Origin: Pseudomonas mediterranea CFBP 5447
GTDB lineage: Bacteria; Pseudomonadota; Gammaproteobacteria; Pseudomonadales; Pseudomonadaceae
Reading direction: 5' to 3'
Assembly: GCF_000774145.1 (NCBI RefSeq)
Contig: NZ_KN322987.1
Location: 1,226,747 to 1,290,746, forward strand
DNA length: 64,000 nt
Shown: piece after piece, positions 53,782-61,664 of the stretch
Numbering within the stretch: position 1 is the first letter of the stretch
Layout of the letters: every line of letters begins with the position of its first letter
The notes under the pieces: model-generated
Told to the model about the DNA's origin: nothing
What the model saw: only the letters and a program-made list of their open reading frames with translations
Databases searched by the model: none
Program-made: the position numbers and the translations under genes

Positions 53782-55011
53782 TCAGCGCTCGCTGCGCAGC
53801 ATCTCCCTGGGCACATACTTGCCGATTTCGAACTTGCCAATGGCCGCCCGGTGTACTTCATCCGGGCCGTCGGCCAGGCGCAGGGTGCGCTGCATGGCGT
53901 ACATGTAGGCCAGCGGGAAATCGTTGGACACCCCGGCACCACCGTGGATCTGGATCGCACGGTCGATGACCTTCAGGGCCACATTCGGCGCGACTACCTT
54001 GATCTGGGCGATTTCACTTTTCGCGACCTTGTTGCCAACGGTGTCCATCATATAAGCCGCTTTCAGGGTCAGCAGGCGGGCCATGTCGATTTCCATCCGC
54101 GAGTCGGCGATCTTGTCGACGTTACCACCCAGGCGCGCCAGCGGTTTACCGAAAGCGGTGCGACTGACGGCACGCTTGCACATCAACTCCAACGCCCGCT
54201 CGGCCATGCCGATGGAACGCATGCAGTGATGGATACGGCCCGGGCCGAGGCGCCCCTGGGCAATTTCAAAGCCGCGGCCCTCACCCAGCAAGACGTTTTC
54301 GTACGGCACCCGCACGTTATCGAACAACACCTCGGCGTGACCGTGGGGTGCATCGTCGTAACCGAATACCGGTAGCGGCCGCACGATCTTGACGCCGGGG
54401 GTGTCCACCGGCACCAGGATCATCGAATGCTGGGCATGGCGCGGCGCGTCGGGGTTGCTCAACCCCATGAAAATCAGGATCTTGCAACGCGGGTCACAGG
54501 CCCCCGAGGTCCACCACTTCTTGCCGTTGATCACCCATTGGTCACCTTCGCGCTCGGCGCGGGCGGCCATGTTGGTGGCGTCCGAAGAGGCTACGTCCGG
54601 TTCGGTCATGGCGAAGGCCGAGCGGATCTCGCCGCGCAGCAGCGGTTCCAACCAGCGTTGCTTTTGCTCTTCATTGGCGTAACGCACCAGTACTTCCATG
54701 TTGCCGGTGTCCGGTGCCGAACAGTTGAACGGCTCCGGCCCCAACAACGAGCGGCCCATGATCTCTGCCAGCGGTGCGTACTCCAGATTGGTCAGGCCCG
54801 CCCCCAGTTCGGACTCGGGCAGGAAAAGATTCCACAAACCTTCGGCTTTGGCCTTGGCCTTGAGTTCTTCCATGATGGCCGTGGGCTGCCAGCGATCACC
54901 TTCGGCCACTTGCCGTTCGAACACCGCTTCGGCCGGGTAGACGTAGGTATCCATGAACGCCGTGACGCGTTCACGCAATTCCTGAACCTTGGGGGAATAG
55001 GCAAAATCCAT
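53782..55011 (-). CDS. Acyl-CoA dehydrogenase (ACAD10/11-like)
   Basis: A 409-residue flavoprotein that oxidises acyl-CoA to enoyl-CoA. The pattern MDFAYSPKVQELRERV, FAMTEPDVASSDATNMA (FAD site), GKKWWTSGACDPRCKI and RTAFGKPLARLGGNVDKIADSRMEID matches the ACAD11 branch rather than short-chain isovaleryl-CoA dehydrogenases. AAGGTG lies before the ATG at 55011. It is divergent from a LysR gene, so it is probably controlled by it. Confidence 0.93.
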   Translation of the reverse strand: MDFAYSPKVQELRERVTAFMDTYVYPAEAVFERQVAEGDRWQPTAIMEELKAKAKAEGLWNLFLPESELGAGLTNLEYAPLAEIMGRSLLGPEPFNCSAPDTGNMEVLVRYANEEQKQRWLEPLLRGEIRSAFAMTEPDVASSDATNMAARAEREGDQWVINGKKWWTSGACDPRCKILIFMGLSNPDAPRHAQHSMILVPVDTPGVKIVRPLPVFGYDDAPHGHAEVLFDNVRVPYENVLLGEGRGFEIAQGRLGPGRIHHCMRSIGMAERALELMCKRAVSRTAFGKPLARLGGNVDKIADSRMEIDMARLLTLKAAYMMDTVGNKVAKSEIAQIKVVAPNVALKVIDRAIQIHGGAGVSNDFPLAYMYAMQRTLRLADGPDEVHRAAIGKFEIGKYVPREMLRSER

Positions 55012-55200
55012 GGGCAACACCTTCTGGCAGAGGTTGATTTCAGATCATGAAAGCGATGCTAGTTCAGCTACGAAAATTTACCTAACCTATTCTCGGCGTG
55101 TATTAACATTCATCACCGATATATGGTTCACTGATTCCAATCGCCATCCGACACGTCACGACACGCCCGAGAAACCCTCTAAAAACAAGAGTGCAGCGCC

Positions 55201-56130
55201 ATGAATCTGAGCAAGGTCGACCTCAATCTCTTCATCGTCTTCGATGCGATCTACACCGAAGCCAACCTGACCCGCGCCGGGCAGATCGTCGGCATCACTC
55301 AGCCGGCCGTGTCCAACGCCCTGGCGCGCCTGCGGGAAACCTTCAACGACCCGCTGTTCGTGCGCACCGCCCAGGGCATGGTGCCCACGCCCATGGCCCA
55401 GAACATCATCGGCCCGGTCCGTAATGCATTGTCGCTGCTGCGGGTGTCGGTGCAGGAAAGCCGGATTTTCAATCCGCTGCAGGCGGTCAAGACCTACCGT
55501 ATCAGCATGACCGACCTCACCGAAGGCGTGATCCTGCCCCCGCTGTTCCAGCGCCTGCGGCGGCTGGCGCCGACCGTGGCCATCGAGAGTTTCCTGTCCA
55601 AGCGTCGTGAGACCACCAAGGAACTGGCCGCCGGCCGGCTCGACTTCGCCGTCGACGCCCCGCTCAATACTGACCCACAGGTGCGCCACGTCAAACTCAT
55701 GGAAGACCGTTACGTGTGTGCCATGCGCAAGGGCCATCCCTTGGCGGGCAAGGAAAAAATCAGCCTCGATGACTATCTCGCCCAGACCCACGTGCATATC
55801 TCCAGCCGTCGCAACGGGCTGGGCTATGTCGACCTGGCCCTGGGCAAGATGGGCATCCAGCGCAAGATCGCCCTGCGCTCCCAGCATTACTTGATGGCTT
55901 CCCAGGTGCTGCAACAGACCGACATGGTCATGACTGTTCCGGAACGGTTCTCCCGTCGCCACGACCTGCACGCCTTCCAATTGCCGGTCAACGATGTGCC
56001 GCCGGTGGAAACCCATCTCTATTGGCACGAGAGCACCGACCAGGACCCGGCCAACCGCTGGATGCGCGAGCAGATGATCGAGCTGTGCCAGCAGGTGACG
56101 GCCCATGAGAAGAAGCTTGAGCACGCGTAG
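55201..56130 (+). CDS. LysR-family transcriptional regulator
   Basis: A 309-residue regulator. The N-terminal winged HTH is KVDLNLFIVFDAIYTEANLTRAGQIVGITQPAVSNALARLRETFND. The effector domain follows (from about residue 95). It resembles the LeuO/NodD-like subgroup. The divergent acyl-CoA dehydrogenase gene is the likely target, with a 189-base intergenic region holding the promoters. Ligand unknown. Confidence 0.93.
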   Translation: MNLSKVDLNLFIVFDAIYTEANLTRAGQIVGITQPAVSNALARLRETFNDPLFVRTAQGMVPTPMAQNIIGPVRNALSLLRVSVQESRIFNPLQAVKTYRISMTDLTEGVILPPLFQRLRRLAPTVAIESFLSKRRETTKELAAGRLDFAVDAPLNTDPQVRHVKLMEDRYVCAMRKGHPLAGKEKISLDDYLAQTHVHISSRRNGLGYVDLALGKMGIQRKIALRSQHYLMASQVLQQTDMVMTVPERFSRRHDLHAFQLPVNDVPPVETHLYWHESTDQDPANRWMREQMIELCQQVTAHEKKLEHA

Positions 56131-56140
56131 GAGATCAACG

Positions 56141-56229
56141 GTGGGAGCGAGCCTGCTCGCGATGGCGACAGATCAGTCAACAACGAGGTTGGCCGATCCA
56201 CCGCTATCGCGAGCAGGCTCGCTCCCACA
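56141..56229. repeat. REP doublet (REPIN)
   Basis: Inverted REP arms between the LysR gene and liuR. The left arm lacks the first T. Confidence 0.88.
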
Positions 56230-56241
56230 GGTTTCATTTGC

Positions 56242-56257
56242 TTGACGTGAACGTCAA
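56242..56257. promoter_or_regulatory. LiuR-type operator before liuR
   Basis: TTGACGT-GA-ACGTCAA is a perfect 7-bp inverted repeat, 46 bases before the liuR start. It matches the two TTGACGTTAACGTAAA-type sites before liuA, suggesting autoregulation. Confidence 0.75.
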
Positions 56258-56302
56258 CCTGACATTAGCTTAGCGCCAGCCCCTATCGTTTCGAGCGCGT
56301 CC

Positions 56303-56701
56303 ATGAGCAGTCAGACCTATAGCATCTCCGACCTCGCCCGGGAGCTGGACATCACCACCCGGGCCATCCGCTTTTATGAAGAGCAAGGCCTGCTGAGCCC
56401 GGAACGACGGGGTCAGGAGCGCATCTACTCACCGCGGGACAAGGTCAGCCTGAAGTTGATCCTGCGGGGCAAGCGCATCGGTTTTTCCCTGGCCGAGTGC
56501 CGCGAGCTGATCGAGCTCTACGACCCCTCCAGCGGTAACCAGAAGCAACTGCACAGCATGCTGGCGAAGATCGCCGAGCGCCGGGAACAACTCGAACAGC
56601 AACTGCTGGACATCGAACAGATGAAGCTGGAGCTCGACACCGCCGAAGAACGCTGTATCCAGGCGTTGGAACAGACGCTCAAGGGGCAGGAAGCTGTTTA
56701 G
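56303..56701 (+). CDS. liuR: MerR-family regulator LiuR
   Basis: A 132-residue activator/repressor of leucine and isovalerate catabolism. The N-terminal MerR HTH is YSISDLARELDITTRAIRFYEEQGLLSP, then QERIYSPRDKVSLKLILRGKRIGFSLAECRELI. A coiled-coil dimer helix follows. The effector domain is minimal, with no cysteine metal site. The neighbouring genes (liuE, an acyl-CoA synthetase, liuA, liuB, liuC) confirm the role. Confidence 0.92.
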   Translation: MSSQTYSISDLARELDITTRAIRFYEEQGLLSPERRGQERIYSPRDKVSLKLILRGKRIGFSLAECRELIELYDPSSGNQKQLHSMLAKIAERREQLEQQLLDIEQMKLELDTAEERCIQALEQTLKGQEAV

Positions 56702-56714
56702 CTGTCATACCCAT

Positions 56715-56804
56715 TGTGGGAGCGAGCCTGCTCGCGATAGCGGTGTAACCGCCAACACCAATGTTGTCTGACAGACCGCTATCGCGAGCAGGCTCGCTCC
56801 CACA
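56715..56804. repeat. REP doublet (REPIN)
   Basis: TGTGGGAGCGAGCCTGCTCG and its inverse, between liuR and liuE. Confidence 0.9.
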
Positions 56805-56856
56805 GTGGATCGCCCTGGCCCTCGATATATTGGCAACCCATTAAAGGTCTATCCCC

Positions 56857-57756
56857 ATGTCCCTTCCCTCCTTTGTACGCCTGATCGAAGTCGGCCCCCG
56901 CGACGGTCTGCAGAACGAAGCGCAACCCATCAGCGTCGCCGACAAGGTGCGCCTGGTGGATGCGCTGAGTGCCGCCGGCCTGGGTTACATCGAAGTCGGC
57001 AGCTTTGTCTCGCCCAAGTGGGTGCCGCAGATGGCGGGTTCCGCCGAGGTGTTCGCGCAGATCCAGCGCAAACCCGGTGTCACTTATGGTGCCCTGGCAC
57101 CGAACCTGCGAGGGTTCGAAGACGCGCTGGCGGCCGGCGTGAAGGAAGTGGCGGTGTTCGCCGCCGCGTCCGAAGCGTTCTCCCAGCGCAACATCAACTG
57201 CTCCATCAAGGAAAGCCTGGAGCGCTTCGCACCGATCATGGAGGCCGCCAAGCGCAACGGCGTCAGTGTGCGCGGCTACGTGTCCTGTGTGCTGGGCTGT
57301 CCTTACCAAGGCGCCGTCAAGCCCGAGCAAGTGGCCTGGGTCGCTCGCGAGCTGTATGCCATGGGCTGCTACGAGGTATCCCTGGGCGATACCATCGGCA
57401 CAGGCACCGCCGGCGCCACGCGCAAGCTGTTCGAAGTGGTTTCGGCAGACGTTCCCCGAGACAAACTCGCCGGTCATTTCCATGACACCTACGGCCAGGC
57501 CATGGCGAACCTGTACGCCAGCCTGCTCGAAGGCATCGCCGTGTTCGACAGCTCCATCGCCGGCCTCGGCGGGTGCCCGTACGCCAAGGGCGCCAGCGGC
57601 AACGTCGCCACCGAAGACGTGCTGTACCTGCTCAATGGTCTGGGCATTGAAACCGGCGTCGACCTGGACGCACTGATCGTCGCGGGCCGCCAGATCTGTG
57701 ACGTGCTCGGGCGCCCGACCGGTTCGCGCGTCGCCAAGGCCCGCAGCGCCCAATGA
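56857..57756 (+). CDS. liuE: Hydroxymethylglutaryl-CoA lyase
   Basis: A 299-residue TIM-barrel enzyme that splits HMG-CoA into acetoacetate and acetyl-CoA, the last step of leucine breakdown. The opening VRLIEVGPRDGLQNE (catalytic Arg/Asp), metal ligands His207 and His209 (GHFHDTYGQ) and catalytic Cys240 in GLGGCPYAKGASGN are all present. A small-RNA gene follows it on the same strand. Confidence 0.96.
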   Translation: MSLPSFVRLIEVGPRDGLQNEAQPISVADKVRLVDALSAAGLGYIEVGSFVSPKWVPQMAGSAEVFAQIQRKPGVTYGALAPNLRGFEDALAAGVKEVAVFAAASEAFSQRNINCSIKESLERFAPIMEAAKRNGVSVRGYVSCVLGCPYQGAVKPEQVAWVARELYAMGCYEVSLGDTIGTGTAGATRKLFEVVSADVPRDKLAGHFHDTYGQAMANLYASLLEGIAVFDSSIAGLGGCPYAKGASGNVATEDVLYLLNGLGIETGVDLDALIVAGRQICDVLGRPTGSRVAKARSAQ

Positions 57757-57757
57757 G

Positions 57758-57789
57758 GTGTTACCGCACCGGCTGGAAACGAGTAACAC
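57758..57789. promoter_or_regulatory. Inverted repeat, candidate CbrB activator site
   Basis: GTGTTAC (57758-57764) and GTAACAC (57783-57789) form perfect 7-bp arms 18 bases apart, centred about 124 bases before the predicted small-RNA start. That is a normal position for an NtrC-family enhancer such as CbrB. The binding assignment is inferred. Confidence 0.55.
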
Positions 57790-57870
57790 GGAAACAATTT
57801 GTCAGATCTGCCGCGCACCCCTGCTCACCCGAAAAACTCAAGCTACTGATTTATAAAGGGTTTTAAAAGT

Positions 57871-57888
57871 TGGCACGGCACCTGCTAT
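57871..57888 (+). promoter_or_regulatory. Sigma-54 (RpoN) promoter of the small RNA
   Basis: TTGGCACGGCACCTGCTA matches the -24/-12 consensus, with GG and GC 12 bases apart (57873-57874 and 57885-57886). It predicts transcription from about 57898. Confidence 0.85.
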
Positions 57889-57897
57889 CTCTCTGGC

Positions 57898-58275
57898 ATA
57901 ACAAGAATAAAAAAAGCGGCAAACCCAATAAAAACAAGACGAAACGACTCTGACATAACAAAAACAACACGGCAGAGACGCAGCTAACAGATTTTTTTGG
58001 AGAAGATGTGCTTTTCAGGGTGCTTCCAGGAGCAACCCGCAACCGGGCAGAGAACAATAAGACTACCTTCAGGTAGGACCCGAATCGGTTGGATCGCCAG
58101 GCGAAAAAGCAGATCAGCGCTCAAAAAAATACGTTTGCTCTTGATCCCGGATGGGGATCGCCAAAAACAGAGGTAAAGGGTCACGGCTACCAAAAACAAC
58201 AACAGGCTGCCCCTCAATAATAAAAAAAGAGCACGCGACGACAAAATTAAAGGGGAGCTTCGGCTCCCCTTTGTG
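57898..58275 (+). ncRNA. crcY: CrcZ/CrcY-family catabolite-repression small RNA
   Basis: A roughly 375-base noncoding transcript that sequesters the Hfq/Crc repressor complex, relieving catabolite repression. Evidence is the sigma-54 promoter at its head, no credible gene, and several A-rich AAnAAnAA motifs: near 57899 (AACAAGAATAAAA), 57928 (AATAAAAACAAG), 57957 (TAACAAAAACAACA), 58189 (CCAAAAACAACAACAGG) and 58217 (AATAATAAAAAA). A terminator closes it. CrcZ, CrcY and CrcX share this plan; the position next to the HMG-CoA lyase gene is what I recall for crcY in P. putida, so that symbol is the best guess. Confidence 0.85.
58249..58275 (+). terminator. Terminator of the CrcZ/CrcY-type RNA
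   Basis: AAAGGGGAGC-TTCG-GCTCCCCTTT is a 10-bp perfect stem with a UUCG tetraloop. The T run after it is short (TTTGT). Confidence 0.85.
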
Positions 58276-58296
58276 CTGTCTGGAGATTGGCTTTTT

Positions 58297-58384
58297 ATGG
58301 GAGCGAGCCTGCTCGCGATAGCGGTCTGTCAGTGACAGAGATGTCGACTGACATGGCCTCATCGCGAGCAGGCTCGCTCCCACA
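58297..58384. repeat. REP doublet (REPIN)
   Basis: ATGGGAGCGAGCCTGCTCGC and the inverse TGCGAGCAGGCTCGCTCCCA-type arm, between the small RNA and the synthetase gene. Confidence 0.88.
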
Positions 58385-58400
58385 GGTATCGTGGCGAGTC

Positions 58401-60092
58401 TTATCGATCGCGCAGTTCTTCGATGCTGATTTCACGCATGCGGAATTTCTGGATCTTGCCGGTCACCGTCATCGGGAATTCCTCGACGAACTTGAAATGA
58501 CGTGGCGTCTTGTAGTGGGCAATGCGTGTCTTGCACCAGTCCTGCAAGGCCTGTTCGGTCACGCTGTGCCCCGGATGGAACTTGATCCAGGCGACGATCT
58601 CTTCGCCATAGCGCGAACAGGGGATGCCGATCACTTGCACATCGGCCACCGCCGGGTGAGTGAAGAAGAACTCTTCCAGCTCACGGGGGTAAATATTCTC
58701 ACCTCCCCGGATGATCATGTCCTTGTTACGTCCGACAATGCAGACATAACCCTGCTCGTCCATGGTCGCCAGGTCACCGGTGTGCATCCAGCCGTCCCGA
58801 TCGATGGCCTCGGCGGTGCCCTCGGGGTTGTTCCAGTAACCGAGCATCACGCTGTAGCCACGGGTGCACAGCTCGCCGATGGTGCCCCGGGGGACAATGG
58901 CGCCGGCCTCATCGACAATTTTGCTTTCCAGTTGCGGTTGGGTGCGGCCGACGGTGGTGACGCGCAATTCCAACTCGTCTGAAGCACCGGTCTGCAGCGA
59001 CACCGGACTGGTCTCCGTCATGCCATAGGCAATCTGCACCTCACTCATGTGCATTTCGTTGATCACCCGCCGCATCACTTCGATCGGGCAGGTCGAACCG
59101 GCCATGATCCCGGTGCGCAGGCTGGACAGGTCGAAGTCGTGCCGCTGCGGTTGATCCAGCATGGCGATGAACATCGTCGGTACGCCGTACAGTGCAGTGG
59201 CTTTTTCTTCGGCCACGGTGCTCAGGGTCAACAAGGGGTCAAAGGCGTCGTTGGGGTAGATCATGGTACTGCCGTGGGTCACGCATCCCAGGTTTCCCAT
59301 GACCATGCCGAAGCAATGGTAGAGCGGCACCGGGATCACCAGCCGATCGTTGGCGCTGAGACCCAGGCTTCCGCCGACCATGTAGCCGTTGTTGAGAATG
59401 TTGCGGTGACTGAGGGTCGCGCCTTTGGGAAATCCGGTGGTGCCCGAGGTGTACTGGATATTTACCGGTTGCTCGACCTGCAGGCTGGCCTCGCGTTCGG
59501 CCAACCGTTCAGGCGAAACCGCCATGCCCAGGTCCGCCAATTGCGACCAGGGTAGAAACCCTGACGGTGGCCGGGGATCGAGGCTGATCACGCCCCGCAG
59601 CTCCGGCAAGCGTTCGCAGCGCAACTGGCCGATCGATTGCTCCGCCAGCTCCGGCGCGAGGGTTTGCACCATGGCGTGATAGTCCGAGGTCTTGAACGCC
59701 CCGGCGCACACCAACCACTGGCACCCGGACTGCTTGAGCACATATTCCAGCTCGGAGCTGCGGTAGGCCGGGTTGATGTTGACCAGGATCACGCCGATCT
59801 TCGCACTGGCGAATTGGCTGATGCACCACTGGGCGCAATTGGGAGCCCAGACGCCGAGACGATCACCGGTTTTCAATCCCAGCGCCAGCAAGGCCCGGGC
59901 GTGCAGATCGACCGCCTCGGCCAGTTGCCGCCAGGTGTAGCGCAGCGCCTGATGGCGAACCACCAACGCCTCGTTATCGGGGTAACGGGCCACGGTCTGG
60001 TCGAAAGCCTGGCCGATGGTCTGCGCCAACAAGGCCTTGGCCTGGGAGCCGCGGGTGTAGCTGAGCTGCGAATGCGAACCGGGTTGATCCAT
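58401..60092 (-). CDS. Acyl-CoA synthetase (AMP-binding family)
   Basis: A 563-residue AMP-forming ligase that activates a fatty or branched acid as its CoA thioester. Motifs are YTSGTTGFPKGATLSH (P-loop), MTETSPVS, the GYWNNPEGTAEAIDRDGWMHTGDLA hinge region and the C-terminal lysine in TGKIQKFRMRE. Its place in the liu region suggests it activates isovalerate or another acid entering this path; medium-chain fatty acids are an alternative. The start at 60092 follows GAGGGGGCGTC. It is divergent from liuA. Confidence 0.9.
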   Translation of the reverse strand: MDQPGSHSQLSYTRGSQAKALLAQTIGQAFDQTVARYPDNEALVVRHQALRYTWRQLAEAVDLHARALLALGLKTGDRLGVWAPNCAQWCISQFASAKIGVILVNINPAYRSSELEYVLKQSGCQWLVCAGAFKTSDYHAMVQTLAPELAEQSIGQLRCERLPELRGVISLDPRPPSGFLPWSQLADLGMAVSPERLAEREASLQVEQPVNIQYTSGTTGFPKGATLSHRNILNNGYMVGGSLGLSANDRLVIPVPLYHCFGMVMGNLGCVTHGSTMIYPNDAFDPLLTLSTVAEEKATALYGVPTMFIAMLDQPQRHDFDLSSLRTGIMAGSTCPIEVMRRVINEMHMSEVQIAYGMTETSPVSLQTGASDELELRVTTVGRTQPQLESKIVDEAGAIVPRGTIGELCTRGYSVMLGYWNNPEGTAEAIDRDGWMHTGDLATMDEQGYVCIVGRNKDMIIRGGENIYPRELEEFFFTHPAVADVQVIGIPCSRYGEEIVAWIKFHPGHSVTEQALQDWCKTRIAHYKTPRHFKFVEEFPMTVTGKIQKFRMREISIEELRDR

Positions 60093-60162
60093 GACGCCCC
60101 CTCTTGTCTTTATTAGTGGGTTGCTACGCTGAACCTGTGAAACCAAAGCCTGCGCCGCAACC

Positions 60163-60254
60163 TGTGGGAGCCGAGCTTGCTCGCGATGAAGGCGCCTCGG
60201 TTCAATGCCGGAAAAGGGCGTTATCGTTCATCGCGAGCAAGCTCGGCTCCCACA
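60163..60254. repeat. REP doublet, GAGCCGAGCTTGCTCGCG variant
   Basis: TGTGGGAGCCGAGCTTGCTC and its inverse, in the 310-base divergent region between the synthetase and liuA. The variant matches the one at 53665. Confidence 0.9.
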
Positions 60255-60290
60255 GGGCCAGGCTGTCAGTTGCATCTACTCTGGACCAAG

Positions 60291-60306
60291 TTGACGTTAA
60301 CGTAAA
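60291..60306. promoter_or_regulatory. LiuR-type operator 1 before liuA
   Basis: TTGACGTTAACGTAAA is a near-perfect palindrome. Together with flanking bases it is part of an 18-base direct repeat (ACGTTAACGTAAAGGTGA at 60294 and 60336). Confidence 0.8.
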
Positions 60307-60333
60307 GGTGATTGACAGTCATTTGTTGCAGGC

Positions 60334-60347
60334 TTACGTTAACGTAA
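60334..60347. promoter_or_regulatory. LiuR-type operator 2 before liuA
   Basis: TTACGTTAACGTAA is a perfect 14-bp palindrome. Its centre is 42 bases after the first operator, four helical turns, and 62 bases before the liuA ATG. Confidence 0.8.
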
Positions 60348-60402
60348 AGGTGAGAGCGCTACCGCCCCTCTCCACACCCGATAAAAAAGCCAAAGGTGTC
60401 CC

Positions 60403-61566
60403 ATGAGCTACCCATCCCTGAATTTTGCCCTCGGTGAAACCATCGACATGTTGCGCGACCAGGTACAGGCCTTCGTCAAGGCCGAACTGGCGCCACGGGC
60501 GGCGCAGATCGACGTCGACAATCTGTTCCCCGCCGACATGTGGCGCAAATTCGGCGACATGGGCCTGCTGGGCATCACCGTACCGGAAGAATACGGCGGT
60601 GCCGGCCTGGGTTACCTGGCCCACGTGGTGGCAATGGAGGAAATCAGCCGCGGGTCGGCCTCGGTCGCCCTCTCCTACGGCGCCCACTCCAACCTCTGCG
60701 TCAACCAGATCAACCGCAACGGCAACCACGAGCAGAAATCCAGATACCTGCCGAAGTTGATCAGCGGCGAACATATCGGCGCCCTTGCCATGAGCGAGCC
60801 GAACGCCGGTTCCGACGTGGTTTCCATGAAGCTGCGGGCCGACAAGCGCGGCGACCGTTACGTGCTCAACGGCAGCAAGACCTGGATCACCAACGGCCCC
60901 GACGCCAACACCTACGTGATCTATGCCAAGACCGATCTGGAAAAAGGCCCCCACGGCATCACCGCGTTCATTGTCGAGCGTGATTGGAAAGGCTTCAGCC
61001 GCAGCAACAAGTTCGACAAGCTCGGCATGCGCGGCTCCAACACCTGTGAATTGTTCTTCGACGACGTCGAAGTGCCGGAAGAGAACATCCTCGGTGTGCT
61101 CAACGGCGGCGTCAGGGTGCTGATGAGTGGCCTGGATTACGAACGCGTGGTGTTGTCCGGTGGTCCCACCGGGATCATGCAAGCGTGCATGGACCTGATC
61201 GTGCCCTACATCCATGACCGCAAGCAGTTCGGCCAGAGCATCGGCGAGTTCCAGCTGATCCAGGGCAAGGTGGCCGACATGTACACCCAGCTCAACGCCA
61301 GCCGCGCCTATCTGTACGCGGTGGCCCAGGCCTGCGAGCGCGGCGAAACCGCCCGCAAGGACGCCGCCGGGGTGATCCTCTACACCGCCGAGCGCGCCAC
61401 GCAGATGGCCCTCGATGCCATCCAGATCCTGGGCGGCAATGGTTACATCAACGAGTTTCCGGCCGGCCGTCTGTTGCGTGACGCCAAGTTGTACGAAATT
61501 GGTGCCGGCACCAGTGAGATCCGTCGGATGCTGATCGGTCGCGAACTGTTCAACGAGACGAAATGA
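60403..61566 (+). CDS. liuA: Isovaleryl-CoA dehydrogenase
   Basis: A 387-residue flavoprotein that oxidises isovaleryl-CoA to 3-methylcrotonyl-CoA. The FAD/substrate motifs are LAMSEPNAGSDVVSMKLRA and TWITNGPDANTYVIYAKTD, and the catalytic glutamate is Glu247 in GLDYERVVLSGGPTG, the isovaleryl-specific position. It is the first gene of the liuABC run, under two LiuR-type operators. A 98-base gap with an inverted repeat separates it from liuB. Confidence 0.96.
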   Translation: MSYPSLNFALGETIDMLRDQVQAFVKAELAPRAAQIDVDNLFPADMWRKFGDMGLLGITVPEEYGGAGLGYLAHVVAMEEISRGSASVALSYGAHSNLCVNQINRNGNHEQKSRYLPKLISGEHIGALAMSEPNAGSDVVSMKLRADKRGDRYVLNGSKTWITNGPDANTYVIYAKTDLEKGPHGITAFIVERDWKGFSRSNKFDKLGMRGSNTCELFFDDVEVPEENILGVLNGGVRVLMSGLDYERVVLSGGPTGIMQACMDLIVPYIHDRKQFGQSIGEFQLIQGKVADMYTQLNASRAYLYAVAQACERGETARKDAAGVILYTAERATQMALDAIQILGGNGYINEFPAGRLLRDAKLYEIGAGTSEIRRMLIGRELFNETK

Positions 61567-61574
61567 ATTTCGTC

Positions 61575-61652
61575 AGCTACGAGCGACAAGCTTCAAGCGG
61601 CAAGCGAACTGCGCTCTTGCTTGCAGCTTGTGGCTTGAAGCTCAAAGCTGCT
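61575..61652. repeat. Imperfect inverted repeat between liuA and liuB
   Basis: CAAGCTTCAAGCGGCAAGC pairs imperfectly with GCTTGCAGCTTGTGGCTTGA, making a long hairpin in the 98-base gap. Similar AGCTTCAAGC-rich intergenic repeats occur in pseudomonads. It may set different liuA and liuB levels. Confidence 0.6.
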
Positions 61653-61664
61653 ACGGAGTAGCCC

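Noticed and set aside
57863..58383. Short minus-strand frames in the small-RNA region
   Set aside because: They are leucine/phenylalanine-rich reads of the antisense of A-rich RNA motifs; the region has a sigma-54 promoter and RNA features instead.
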